The notes below the pieces were generated by a model. The model had not been told where the DNA came from and ran no database searches. It worked only from the letters and a program-made list of their open reading frames with translations. The translations under genes were made by a program, and so were the position numbers. From Clostridiaceae bacterium (GTDB taxonomy: Bacteria > Bacillota > Clostridia > Oscillospirales > Acutalibacteraceae), in contig CAJGBV010000037.1 in NCBI GenBank assembly GCA_904501755.1, positions 1-8,419 of the forward strand: a stretch of DNA of 8,419 nucleotides. The letters are read 5' to 3'. Shown one piece after another: positions 1 to 6,222 of the stretch (its first letter is position 1; each line of letters starts with the position of its first letter).

Positions 1-2120
1 AGAGCCCCTATTACATTAATAAGGCTGATTTCGTTGCTTGCCATAACCCCTCTTACGTAATCAAAGGTTACAAGATGGTTAATGACGTTAAGCCCGGCGG
101 CTCATTCCTTATCAACTGCCAGTGGACACCTGAAGAGCTTGACCACCATATGCCTGCTGAGGCTAAGCGTTATATCGCTAACAACAATATTAATCTTTAT
201 ACAGTTAACGCTATTGACCTTGCTGCTGAAATCGGCCTTGGTAAGCGTACCAACACTGTTCTTCAGTCTGCTTTCTTTGCTCTTTCTGAAGTTCTTCCCA
301 GAGAAGATGCTATCGGCTATATGAAGGAAAAAGCTCAGAAGTTTATGAAGAAGGGTAAGGAAATCGTTGAGATGAACGAAAAGGCTATTGATGCCGGTGC
401 TAATGCATACGTTAAAATCGACGTTCCTGCTGATTGGGCAAATGCTGTTGACGCTCCTGCTGCAGACATTGCTGAAGATTCTTCTAAGCTGGTTAAGATG
501 GTAGAAAAGGTTATGAAGCCTGTTGCTCTTATGGATGGTGACGCTCTTCCTGTATCTGCTTTCGTTGACCACGCTGACGGTACCTTCGAGCAGGGTGCTT
601 CTGCATTCGAGAAACGCGGCGTTGCTGTATTGGTTCCTGCTTGGAACAATGAAACCTGCGTAGGCTGTAACAAGTGTGCTTACGTATGTCCTCACGCTAC
701 TATCCGTCCCTTTGCTCTTTCTGCTGATGAAAAGGCTGCTGCTCCTGCACATACCAAGTATGCAGTTAAGGAAAAGGGTGTTACTAATAAGGGTTATTCC
801 TATACTCTCGCTGTATCTCCTATGGATTGTATGGGTTGCGGCGTTTGTATCGGCGAATGTCCCACCAAGTCACTTTCTATGGTTGCTACAGAAACTCAGC
901 TTCCTGAGCAGGAAGTATTTGATTACTGCGTAGCTAACGTAACTGAAAAGGCTGACGTAGCAAGTGATGCTAACGTTATTGCTTCTCAGTTCAAGAAGCC
1001 ATTACTCGAGTTCTCCGGTTCTTGTGCAGGTTGTGCAGAAACCGCTTACGCTCGTCTTGTTACCCAGCTCTTCGGTGACAGAATGTACATCTCTAACGCT
1101 ACAGGTTGTTCTTCTATCTGGGGCGGTCCTGCTGCTACATCTCCCTACACTGTAGATGCTAATGGTCATGGTCCTGCTTGGGCTAACTCCCTCTTCGAAG
1201 ATAATGCTGAGCATGGTCTTGGTATGTATCTCGGTCAGAAGGCTATCCGCGACAGACTTATTGCTTTAGTTGGCGAAATGGCTGAGTCCGATAAGGCTTC
1301 TGCTGAGTTCAAAGCTGCTGCTGAAAACTTCATTAACACAGCAAACGACGGTAAGGCAAACGGTGCTGCTGCCGATGCTCTTATTGCTGAGCTTCAGAAG
1401 GCTGCAGATGCAGGATGTCCTACTGCTCCCGAAATTCTTGCTAATAAAGAATTCCTCACTAAGAAGTCTGTATGGATCTTCGGTGGTGACGGTTGGGCTT
1501 ACGATATTGGTTTCGGCGGTCTTGACCACGTACTCGCTTCCGGTAACGATGTAAACGTAATGGTATTCGATACCGAGGTTTACTCCAATACCGGTGGTCA
1601 GGCTTCTAAGGCTTCTCAGATTGGTCAGGTTGCACAGTTCGCTGCTGCAGGTAAGGCTATCGCAAAGAAGTCCCTTGCTGAAATCGCAATGTCTTACGGA
1701 TATATCTATGTTGCTCAGATTGCTATGGGCGCTGACCAGAATCAGACCCTTAAGGCTATCAGAGAAGCTGAAGCATATCCAGGTCCTTCTCTTGTTATCT
1801 GCTATGCTCCTTGTGAAATGCACAGCATTAAGGGCGGTATGGTTAACTGTCAGAAGGAAATGAAGAAGGCTGTTGACTGCGGTTACTGGAATATGTTCCG
1901 CTTCAATCCTGCTCTTAAAGCTGAAGGAAAGAATCCTTTCAGCCTTGACAGCAAGCCTGCTACAGGCGACTACAAGGAATTCCTCCTTGGCGAAGCTCGT
2001 TATGCTTCTCTTACCCGTTCCTTCCCCGAGCGTGCTGAAGAACTCTTTGATAAGGCAGCTGAGACTGCTAAGGCAAACAGAGCACATCTTGAAAAGCTCG
2101 TAGAACTTTATGGTAAGTAA
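1..2120 (+). CDS. nifJ: pyruvate:ferredoxin (flavodoxin) oxidoreductase, C-terminal 705 residues (5' end outside window)
   Basis: This enzyme oxidatively decarboxylates pyruvate with CoA to acetyl-CoA and CO2, passing electrons to ferredoxin or flavodoxin in the cytoplasm of anaerobes. The frame is open from base 3, so the start lies upstream; an ATG at 75 is internal, because the 24 codons before it continue typical family sequence. Two [4Fe-4S] ferredoxin motifs are visible: CVGCNKCAYVCP (first Cys at 657) and CMGCGVCIGECP (first Cys at 828). Proximal-cluster cysteines fall at partial residues 341, 344, 369 and 600; these intervals match, from memory, those of the Desulfovibrio africanus enzyme. 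The TPP motif GDGWAYDIG begins near 1485, followed by EVYSNTGGQ. Ending about 100 residues after the last cluster Cys, it lacks the C-terminal extension of the Desulfovibrio enzyme; full length is inferred to be near 1,175 residues. Codon use is strongly biased (GCT, GTT, CTT, AAG) and less A/T-rich than its neighbours, as expected for a highly expressed gene. Confidence 0.97.
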   Translation, partial: SPYYINKADFVACHNPSYVIKGYKMVNDVKPGGSFLINCQWTPEELDHHMPAEAKRYIANNNINLYTVNAIDLAAEIGLGKRTNTVLQSAFFALSEVLPREDAIGYMKEKAQKFMKKGKEIVEMNEKAIDAGANAYVKIDVPADWANAVDAPAADIAEDSSKLVKMVEKVMKPVALMDGDALPVSAFVDHADGTFEQGASAFEKRGVAVLVPAWNNETCVGCNKCAYVCPHATIRPFALSADEKAAAPAHTKYAVKEKGVTNKGYSYTLAVSPMDCMGCGVCIGECPTKSLSMVATETQLPEQEVFDYCVANVTEKADVASDANVIASQFKKPLLEFSGSCAGCAETAYARLVTQLFGDRMYISNATGCSSIWGGPAATSPYTVDANGHGPAWANSLFEDNAEHGLGMYLGQKAIRDRLIALVGEMAESDKASAEFKAAAENFINTANDGKANGAAADALIAELQKAADAGCPTAPEILANKEFLTKKSVWIFGGDGWAYDIGFGGLDHVLASGNDVNVMVFDTEVYSNTGGQASKASQIGQVAQFAAAGKAIAKKSLAEIAMSYGYIYVAQIAMGADQNQTLKAIREAEAYPGPSLVICYAPCEMHSIKGGMVNCQKEMKKAVDCGYWNMFRFNPALKAEGKNPFSLDSKPATGDYKEFLLGEARYASLTRSFPERAEELFDKAAETAKANRAHLEKLVELYGK

Positions 2121-2131
2121 TTAACGCTAAT

Positions 2132-2166
2132 AAAATGAGGTCAGTGAAAACTGACCTCATTTTTTT
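2132..2166. terminator. bidirectional rho-independent terminator between nifJ and the AraC-type gene
   Basis: A perfect 11-bp stem (2135-2145 with 2150-2160) closes a GAAA tetraloop (2146-2149). It is followed by a run of six T on the + strand. Three further A:T pairs (2132-2134 with 2161-2163) can extend it, giving a short TTTATTA tail on the - strand. It begins 11 bases after the nifJ stop and also ends the convergent AraC-type gene, whose TGA (2157-2159) lies inside the stem. Confidence 0.92.
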
Positions 2167-2945
2167 ATATTTGTAATATACTCACTTGGTGACATTCCAA
2201 CAGTATTCTTAAATACGATGGAGAAATAAAGAGGGTCTTTATACCCTGAAAGCAGAGCAACATTTTTAATGGCGGTAACACCTTGTTCCATAAGGAAAAT
2301 CGCGTTCTGTATTCTGACATTGGTAAGGTAGACCGAAAAATTTACACCCATTTTATTTTTGAAAATGCGGGAAATATATTTACTGTTATAGCCTAAAGCA
2401 TCCGCCAATGTCTGTAGACTCAGTTCGTTGTCGGTAAAGTTATTTTCAATAAATTTTATCATACTGCTGACAAGCTGTTGTTCACCGCTTTGGGTTATAG
2501 GTGCCATACTACCAAAGGTATAAAGCAAAACCGCCTCGCTTATAAGGTCAAGGTTTTTTTCTCCTGCTTTAGCAAGTGCATTTTGCCAGAAAGAAACCAT
2601 TCCTTCGTGACCCTCAAAGACACAGTTTTTTGGGGTAATGCCAAAACGAGAAAATAATTCGTCGCTTCTGTTGCCGTTAAAGGTTATATACATATACTGA
2701 AAATTATCAAGGTTCTCTATTGTACACTGACTGTTTGCAAAGGTGAAAAAGATGTTTCCCGCAGTTATGTCTTTTGAGTCTTTACCCGTAATCAGTCTTC
2801 CCGAACCGCTTACCGCAAGATAAAGAATATGGTTATTAGCGGGTATTAAAATGCGTTGACAGGATTTTTCATATACGAAATTTTTTGTGTATATTCTGTT
2901 TTCGCTTATATCGGATATAAATTTACAAATGTTTTGTGCAGACAT
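2157..2945 (-). CDS. AraC-family transcriptional regulator (N-terminal cupin-like sensor, C-terminal double HTH)
   Basis: This is a predicted 262-residue DNA-binding regulator. The C-terminal hundred or so residues hold the two helix-turn-helix motifs of the AraC/XylS fold. The first runs LSLQTLADALGYNSKYISRI. The second runs from VALLSGYKDPLYFSIVFK to the typical MSPSEY ending. The N-terminal half (roughly residues 25-100) is rich in beta strands and contains GSGRLITG and DITAGNIFF, as in the AraC ligand-binding cupin. The frame opens 10 codons earlier at 2975, but the ATG at 2945 is preceded by an excellent AGAGGTG with 5-nt spacing, so I chose it. The gene is divergent from the transporter/oxidoreductase operon and probably controls it through the repeats at 3005-3038. 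The inducer is unknown; a sugar or related compound is an inference from family habit. Confidence 0.93.
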   Translation of the reverse strand: MSAQNICKFISDISENRIYTKNFVYEKSCQRILIPANNHILYLAVSGSGRLITGKDSKDITAGNIFFTFANSQCTIENLDNFQYMYITFNGNRSDELFSRFGITPKNCVFEGHEGMVSFWQNALAKAGEKNLDLISEAVLLYTFGSMAPITQSGEQQLVSSMIKFIENNFTDNELSLQTLADALGYNSKYISRIFKNKMGVNFSVYLTNVRIQNAIFLMEQGVTAIKNVALLSGYKDPLYFSIVFKNTVGMSPSEYITNIKK

Positions 2946-2961
2946 AAAATCACCTCTTTGA

Positions 2962-2998
2962 ATTAAGTTTAGCATACTGTTTTATGTTTTACAATCTA
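2962..2998 (-). promoter_or_regulatory. possible weak promoter of the AraC-type gene
   Basis: Reading the - strand, TTTAGA (2993-2998) and TATGCT (2969-2974 region) lie about 18 bp apart, each matching roughly four of six consensus positions, upstream of the ribosome binding site at 2951-2958. This is the best candidate I can see, but it is weak, as is common for a low-expressed regulator. Confidence 0.3.
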
Positions 2999-3004
2999 AA
3001 AGTG

Positions 3005-3038
3005 GAAAAAATCTATTATTAACAAGAAAAAATCTATT
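3005..3038. promoter_or_regulatory. 13-nt direct repeat pair with 21-bp period, probable AraC-type operator
   Basis: The sequence GAAAAAATCTATT occurs twice without mismatch, at 3005-3017 and 3026-3038, so the period is exactly 21 bp (two helical turns). The first copy sits just upstream of the -35 box and the second fills the spacer between -35 and -10 of the transporter promoter. Paired direct half-sites about 21 bp apart are typical of AraC-family binding. With the regulator gene immediately adjacent and divergent, this is its most likely operator. Binding next to or over the -35 could support activation or repression; the sequence does not decide. Confidence 0.65.
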
Positions 3039-3047
3039 TGATATAAT
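3019..3047 (+). promoter_or_regulatory. sigma-A-type promoter with extended -10 for the transporter/oxidoreductase operon
   Basis: The -35 TTAACA (3019-3024) and the perfect -10 TATAAT (3042-3047) are separated by 17 bp. The TG at 3039-3040 gives a full extended -10 (TGnTATAAT). The predicted transcription start is near 3054, which rules out the ATG at 3056 as the translation start of the next gene. Confidence 0.85.
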
Positions 3048-3079
3048 CTTTTTTTATGATAAAATACATAAGGAAGGTG

Positions 3080-4012
3080 ATGGCTTTGAATGAATTATTA
3101 AGCTATGGTATGCTTACTGCATCAACAATAATGTTCGGTTTTATGTTTTTCTTTAGCGATATATTCCGCAAGAATTACGGCAGTGGTTTACAGGCAACAA
3201 TGGTTTCGAGTATTGGCGGCGGTATTGTAGGTTTTATAGCCATACTTATTATAAAGGTTGCTCCCGTTGGTTTGGCAGCAGTCATAAGTGAAATAAAAAA
3301 CGGATTTTCACCATTTGTGGTTATTATGAGCTTAGTTTCAGTTTTAAATGGTATATTGTTTTCTTTTTGCTCTCTAAAGGCTCTTGGTAAAATCAATCTT
3401 TCTTTATATTCGCTTTTCTCAATGCTTGGTGGAATGGCACTTCCGTTCATTTCGGGAATACTTTTCCACTCAGAGCCTTTAACTCTTGCAAAAACTGTAT
3501 GCTTTATTATAATAACTCTCGCCATTTGTATGACTGTTGAAAAAGGGGAGAAGAAATCGGGAATTATTTATTACATAGGTGTTTTCATATTCAACGGTAT
3601 GTCGGGTGTTATTTCTAAAATATATACTGCCGCACCCTATGTTAAGATGGATTCGGCAGGCTATTCCTTGTTTAAAACCGTAGTCAGCGTTTTGGTAGCT
3701 GTAATTGTTCTTATGTTTATTAAAAAGGATAACCGCAAGCTTAACTGGAAATGTATTGGTGCTATGGCAGGAAGCGGTACCTTAAACCATGTGGCAAACT
3801 GGCTCGTCCTTATTGCTCTTTACACTCTGCCCGCTTCGGTACAGTACCCCTTTATTACAGGAGGAACTATGATAGTTTCCACCGTAATAAGCTTGTTTAT
3901 GGCAAAAAAACCAACCAAAAAGGAAATTGCGGCGGTTATTCTTTCTTTCGTAGGTATTTTATTACTTATATTTATACCTGACATAGAATTGTTTGCTATT
4001 AATTGGGGGTAA
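3080..4012 (+). CDS. DMT-superfamily (EamA-like) ten-helix membrane transporter
   Basis: This is a polytopic inner-membrane protein of about 310 residues, the usual size for the drug/metabolite transporter superfamily. Ten hydrophobic segments can be counted, starting with STIMFGFMFFF and ending with AAVILSFVGILLLIFIP, and arranged as two five-helix halves. Short basic loops such as MAKKPTKKE fit the family topology. The frame opens at 3056, but the strong promoter places the transcript start there. ATG at 3080 (AAGGA at 3070-3074) or TTG at 3086 (GGAAGGTGAT at 3072-3081) is therefore more likely; the two differ by only two residues. It is the first gene of a two-gene operon with the Gfo/Idh-like gene 5 bp downstream, and is presumably controlled by the divergent AraC-type regulator. 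The substrate is unknown; a sugar or sugar-derived metabolite is an inference from the partner gene. Confidence 0.85.
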   Translation: MALNELLSYGMLTASTIMFGFMFFFSDIFRKNYGSGLQATMVSSIGGGIVGFIAILIIKVAPVGLAAVISEIKNGFSPFVVIMSLVSVLNGILFSFCSLKALGKINLSLYSLFSMLGGMALPFISGILFHSEPLTLAKTVCFIIITLAICMTVEKGEKKSGIIYYIGVFIFNGMSGVISKIYTAAPYVKMDSAGYSLFKTVVSVLVAVIVLMFIKKDNRKLNWKCIGAMAGSGTLNHVANWLVLIALYTLPASVQYPFITGGTMIVSTVISLFMAKKPTKKEIAAVILSFVGILLLIFIPDIELFAINWG

Positions 4013-4017
4013 CGAGA

Positions 4018-5271
4018 ATGTCAAAGATTAGAATTGGAGTTTTTGGCTATTGCAGAGGCGCATCTTATGTTGATAGCTTTCTTCAGAACAATGCAGAAAT
4101 CGTTGCCGTTTGCGACAAAAGGAAAGACAGATTGGATTCTGCCAAGAAAAAGCTTGGTGATATGGTAACTTGCTATGAGGATTTTGAGTCATTTATAGAG
4201 CACGGACTTGACGGTGTGTTTATTGCAAACTATTTCCATGAGCATACCGAGTACATTATTAAGTGTCTTGAGAAAAACATCCATGTTTGTACCGAGTGTA
4301 TTTCTAATGCAACTATGGCAGAAGGCGTAAAGCTGGTTGAAGCGGCAGAAAAAAGCAAAGCTTTCTTTATGCTTGCTGAAAATTATCCGTATATGCTTTT
4401 TAATCAGGAAATGAAAAAAATATACGACGGCGGTACCCTTGGTAAATGTCTTTATGCAGAGGGAGAATATAATCACGCGGGTAATCCCTACGGCAGCACT
4501 CCTGATGCCTGGAATAATGTTAGACTTTTGTATGATAGTGATAAGCATTGGAGATGTTATCTGCCAAAAACATATTATGTAACTCATTCTCTTGCTCCTA
4601 TTATGTATGTAACGGGGGCTAAGCCAATAAGAGTAACCGCTATGCCGATTTGGGCACCTCTTCCCACTGATTGCGGAAGAGCCAGTCACGTGGGAGAAAT
4701 GGCTTCGATTATTACTACCCTTAATGATGATGAATCGGTATTTAAGTTTGTTGGACATTCTACTTTTGGAGCAAGTGATAATTCTTACCGACTGTGCTGT
4801 GAAAAAGGACAGGTGGAAAATGTAAGGGGAAGCGGCGGAAAGGTGATGCTTCGCTATAACGATTGGCAGATCCCCGAGGGCAAGGAAGCGGTAAATTATT
4901 ATAAGCCCGAATGGGAGGGGGAAGACACCGAGCTTATTAAAAGAGCAGGTCACGGCGGTGGAGATTTCTGTGTTGCAAGGGAATTTCTAAATAGTATAAG
5001 AAAAAATAAGCCACATCCATTTGATGTATATTTCGCAACTCGTATGTCCAGTGTCGCAATTCTTGGTCACAGAAGTCAGATGGAACTTGGAGTTCCTTAT
5101 GATATTCCCGATTTCAGAAAGAAAGAGGATAGAGATCAGTACAGAGATGACTATGCTTCTCCATTCTATTATTCGGATGGCAGAGAACCTACATATCCGT
5201 GCACTACTCGTCCTGATTATAAACCAAGTCAGCAGCAAATAGATAATTTTAATAAAATACTTAAAGGATAA
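4018..5271 (+). CDS. Gfo/Idh/MocA-family protein with an atypical catalytic motif
   Basis: This is a predicted 417-residue cytoplasmic protein. An N-terminal Rossmann fold begins IRIGVFGYCRGASYV (residues 4-18). An acidic residue (Asp33) at the end of the second strand favours NAD(H) over NADP(H). The C-terminal alpha/beta domain contains THSLAPIMYVTG (His190) and GHGGGDF. The family's usual Glu-Lys-Pro motif after the Rossmann core is here Glu93-Cys94-Ile95 (HVCTECIS), so the lysine expected in classical dehydrogenases is absent. Related non-classical branches include NAD-dependent glycosidases (such as GH109) and other sugar-modifying enzymes, so it may not be a simple dehydrogenase. The frame extends to a TTG at 4003, but ATG 4018 has GGGGG at 4005-4009 with 8-nt spacing. 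The start lies 5 bp after the transporter stop, which implies co-transcription. The substrate cannot be read from the sequence. Confidence 0.88.
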   Translation: MSKIRIGVFGYCRGASYVDSFLQNNAEIVAVCDKRKDRLDSAKKKLGDMVTCYEDFESFIEHGLDGVFIANYFHEHTEYIIKCLEKNIHVCTECISNATMAEGVKLVEAAEKSKAFFMLAENYPYMLFNQEMKKIYDGGTLGKCLYAEGEYNHAGNPYGSTPDAWNNVRLLYDSDKHWRCYLPKTYYVTHSLAPIMYVTGAKPIRVTAMPIWAPLPTDCGRASHVGEMASIITTLNDDESVFKFVGHSTFGASDNSYRLCCEKGQVENVRGSGGKVMLRYNDWQIPEGKEAVNYYKPEWEGEDTELIKRAGHGGGDFCVAREFLNSIRKNKPHPFDVYFATRMSSVAILGHRSQMELGVPYDIPDFRKKEDRDQYRDDYASPFYYSDGREPTYPCTTRPDYKPSQQQIDNFNKILKG

Positions 5272-5274
5272 AAT

Positions 5275-5302
5275 AAAGCAGACTTCACCGAAGTCTGCTT
5301 TT
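5275..5302. terminator. bidirectional terminator between the oxidoreductase operon and ung
   Basis: A perfect 12-bp stem (5275-5286 with 5290-5301) closes an ACC triloop. It is followed by a short T-run on the + strand (5299-5302, partly within the stem) and by TATTTTA on the - strand. It starts 3 bases after the Gfo/Idh-like stop codon and also serves the convergent ung transcript after it has crossed the heptad repeat. Confidence 0.85.
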
Positions 5303-5307
5303 CTATT

Positions 5308-5349
5308 CCCTAATCCCTAGACCCTAGTTCCTAGACCCTAATCCCTATT
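5308..5349. repeat. heptanucleotide tandem repeat, six units of CCCTARW type, G-rich on the - strand
   Basis: Six consecutive 7-nt units start at 5308, 5315, 5322, 5329, 5336 and 5343: CCCTAAT, CCCTAGA, CCCTAGT, TCCTAGA, CCCTAAT, CCCTATT. On the - strand this gives six G-tracts (five GGG and one GG) with constant four-base spacers, which can be written as a potential G-quadruplex. The last unit contains the ung stop codon (TAG at 5345-5347). The array therefore forms the start of the ung 3' untranslated region, ahead of the terminator hairpin. Confidence 0.85.
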
Positions 5350-6016
5350 CTTCTATTTGCCAGTCAATAGGCTTTAGACCATTTTTTATAAGAAGCTCAT
5401 TGGTTTTTGAAAAATGCTTACAACCAAAAAATCCTCTATAGGCAGAAAGTGGACTGGGGTGAACACAGGTAAGTTTTATATGAATTGGGTTTGTTATAAT
5501 CTGAGCTTTAGTTTTTGCAGGAGAACCCCATAGCAAAAATATTACGGGAGTGTCCTTTTTGTTAAGCTCACTTATTACTCTGTCGGTAAAGGCTTCCCAA
5601 CCCATACCCTTGTGTGAGTTTGCCTGTCCTTTGCGAACTGTAAGCACAGTATTAAGCATAAGGACTCCTTGCTCAGCCCATTTTGAAAGCTGACCGTGAG
5701 AAGGAATTTTAAAACCTATATCATCAGCTAATTCCTTGTATATATTTTGTAGTGATGGGGGAGGCTGTACTCCTTTTAAAACCGAGAAACAAAGACCGTG
5801 TGCCTGATTAGGCTCGTGATAGGGGTCCTGTCCTAAAATAACAACCTTAGTATCCTTAAATGATGACATTTTAAGAGCATTGAAAATATTATTCATATCA
5901 GGATAAATTGTTTTTGTTTTGTACTCTTCCTTTAAAAACTCTCTGAGCTTTAAATAATAAGGTTTAGAGAATTCGTCCTTTAATATTTCGTCCCAATCGT
6001 TTCCTAAATGCACCAT
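5345..6016 (-). CDS. ung: uracil-DNA glycosylase (family 1)
   Basis: This enzyme removes uracil from DNA, starting base-excision repair of deaminated cytosine or misincorporated dUMP. The 223-residue protein has the usual family-1 length. It carries the water-activating motif GQDPYH (catalytic Asp64), PPPSLQNIYKEL for DNA backbone contacts, LLWGSPAKTK, and the minor-groove loop HPSPLSAYRGFFGCKHFS (catalytic His186). All key residues are intact. The frame opens at a TTG at 6025, but AAAGGAG (6026-6032) is only a base or so from it and lies 9 nt from the ATG at 6016, which is therefore chosen. The gene is monocistronic, transcribed divergently from degV and convergent to the oxidoreductase operon. 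The stop codon falls inside the heptad repeat. Confidence 0.97.
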   Translation of the reverse strand: MVHLGNDWDEILKDEFSKPYYLKLREFLKEEYKTKTIYPDMNNIFNALKMSSFKDTKVVILGQDPYHEPNQAHGLCFSVLKGVQPPPSLQNIYKELADDIGFKIPSHGQLSKWAEQGVLMLNTVLTVRKGQANSHKGMGWEAFTDRVISELNKKDTPVIFLLWGSPAKTKAQIITNPIHIKLTCVHPSPLSAYRGFFGCKHFSKTNELLIKNGLKPIDWQIEE

Positions 6017-6037
6017 TAATAACAACTCCTTTAATAT

Positions 6038-6066
6038 ATAATACCATATTCGATAAAAAAAGACAA
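6038..6066 (-). promoter_or_regulatory. sigma-A-type promoter of ung
   Basis: On the - strand, -35 TTGTCT (6061-6066) and -10 TATTAT (6038-6043) are separated by 17 bp. A TGG directly before the -10 resembles an extended -10. The ribosome binding site AAAGGAG follows at 6026-6032, giving a very short leader. Confidence 0.65.
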
Positions 6067-6080
6067 GAAAACAAATGAAT

Positions 6081-6160
6081 TCTACTGTGGGTAGAGTGAT
6101 ATTTTTGTGGGGTAGAGTTGTGGTATTTTTGAGTAGAATATGTTAAAAATACTGTAGGTT
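6081..6160. promoter_or_regulatory. array of four GTAG words phased at 21 bp in the ung/degV divergent region
   Basis: The words GTAGAGT, GTAGAGT, GTAGAAT and GTAGGTT begin at 6091, 6112, 6133 and 6154, exactly 21 bp apart. The first two are preceded by TGTGG. An inverted TCTAC (6081-6085) faces the first word across 5 bp. The fourth word abuts the degV -35 box. The words lie on one helical face between the two divergent -35 elements, so a binding site for an oligomeric regulator is plausible. Which regulator is unknown. Confidence 0.45.
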
Positions 6161-6187
6161 GAGTTTATTTGATTTTACTCGTATGAT
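6159..6187 (+). promoter_or_regulatory. sigma-A-type promoter of degV
   Basis: The -35 TTGAGT (6159-6164) and -10 TATGAT (6182-6187, five of six consensus) are separated by 17 bp. The predicted start of transcription is near 6194, leaving a leader of about 30 nt that contains the ribosome binding site AAAGGAG at 6210-6216. Confidence 0.7.
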
Positions 6188-6222
6188 ATTAAAGGAAATT
6201 AATGTTTTTAAAGGAGATTTTT

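Noticed and set aside
102..752. 216-codon - strand open frame opposite nifJ, and similar long antisense frames at 1266-2087 and 335-673
   Set aside because: They lie opposite a well-conserved gene with strong codon bias; their translations show no domain features and no ribosome binding site was found. They are by-products of the biased nifJ codons.
3056..3079. ATG at 3056 as start of the transporter
   Set aside because: It lies only 9 bases after a perfect TATAAT box, at the predicted transcription start, with no ribosome binding site.
4189..4953. 254-codon - strand open frame opposite the Gfo/Idh-like gene
   Set aside because: The + strand frame has clear family motifs along its whole length; the antisense translation has none.
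5308..5349. Heptad repeat as a CRISPR array or an insertion-sequence end
   Set aside because: Units are only 7 nt with no spacers, and there are no terminal inverted repeats, target duplications or transposase nearby.
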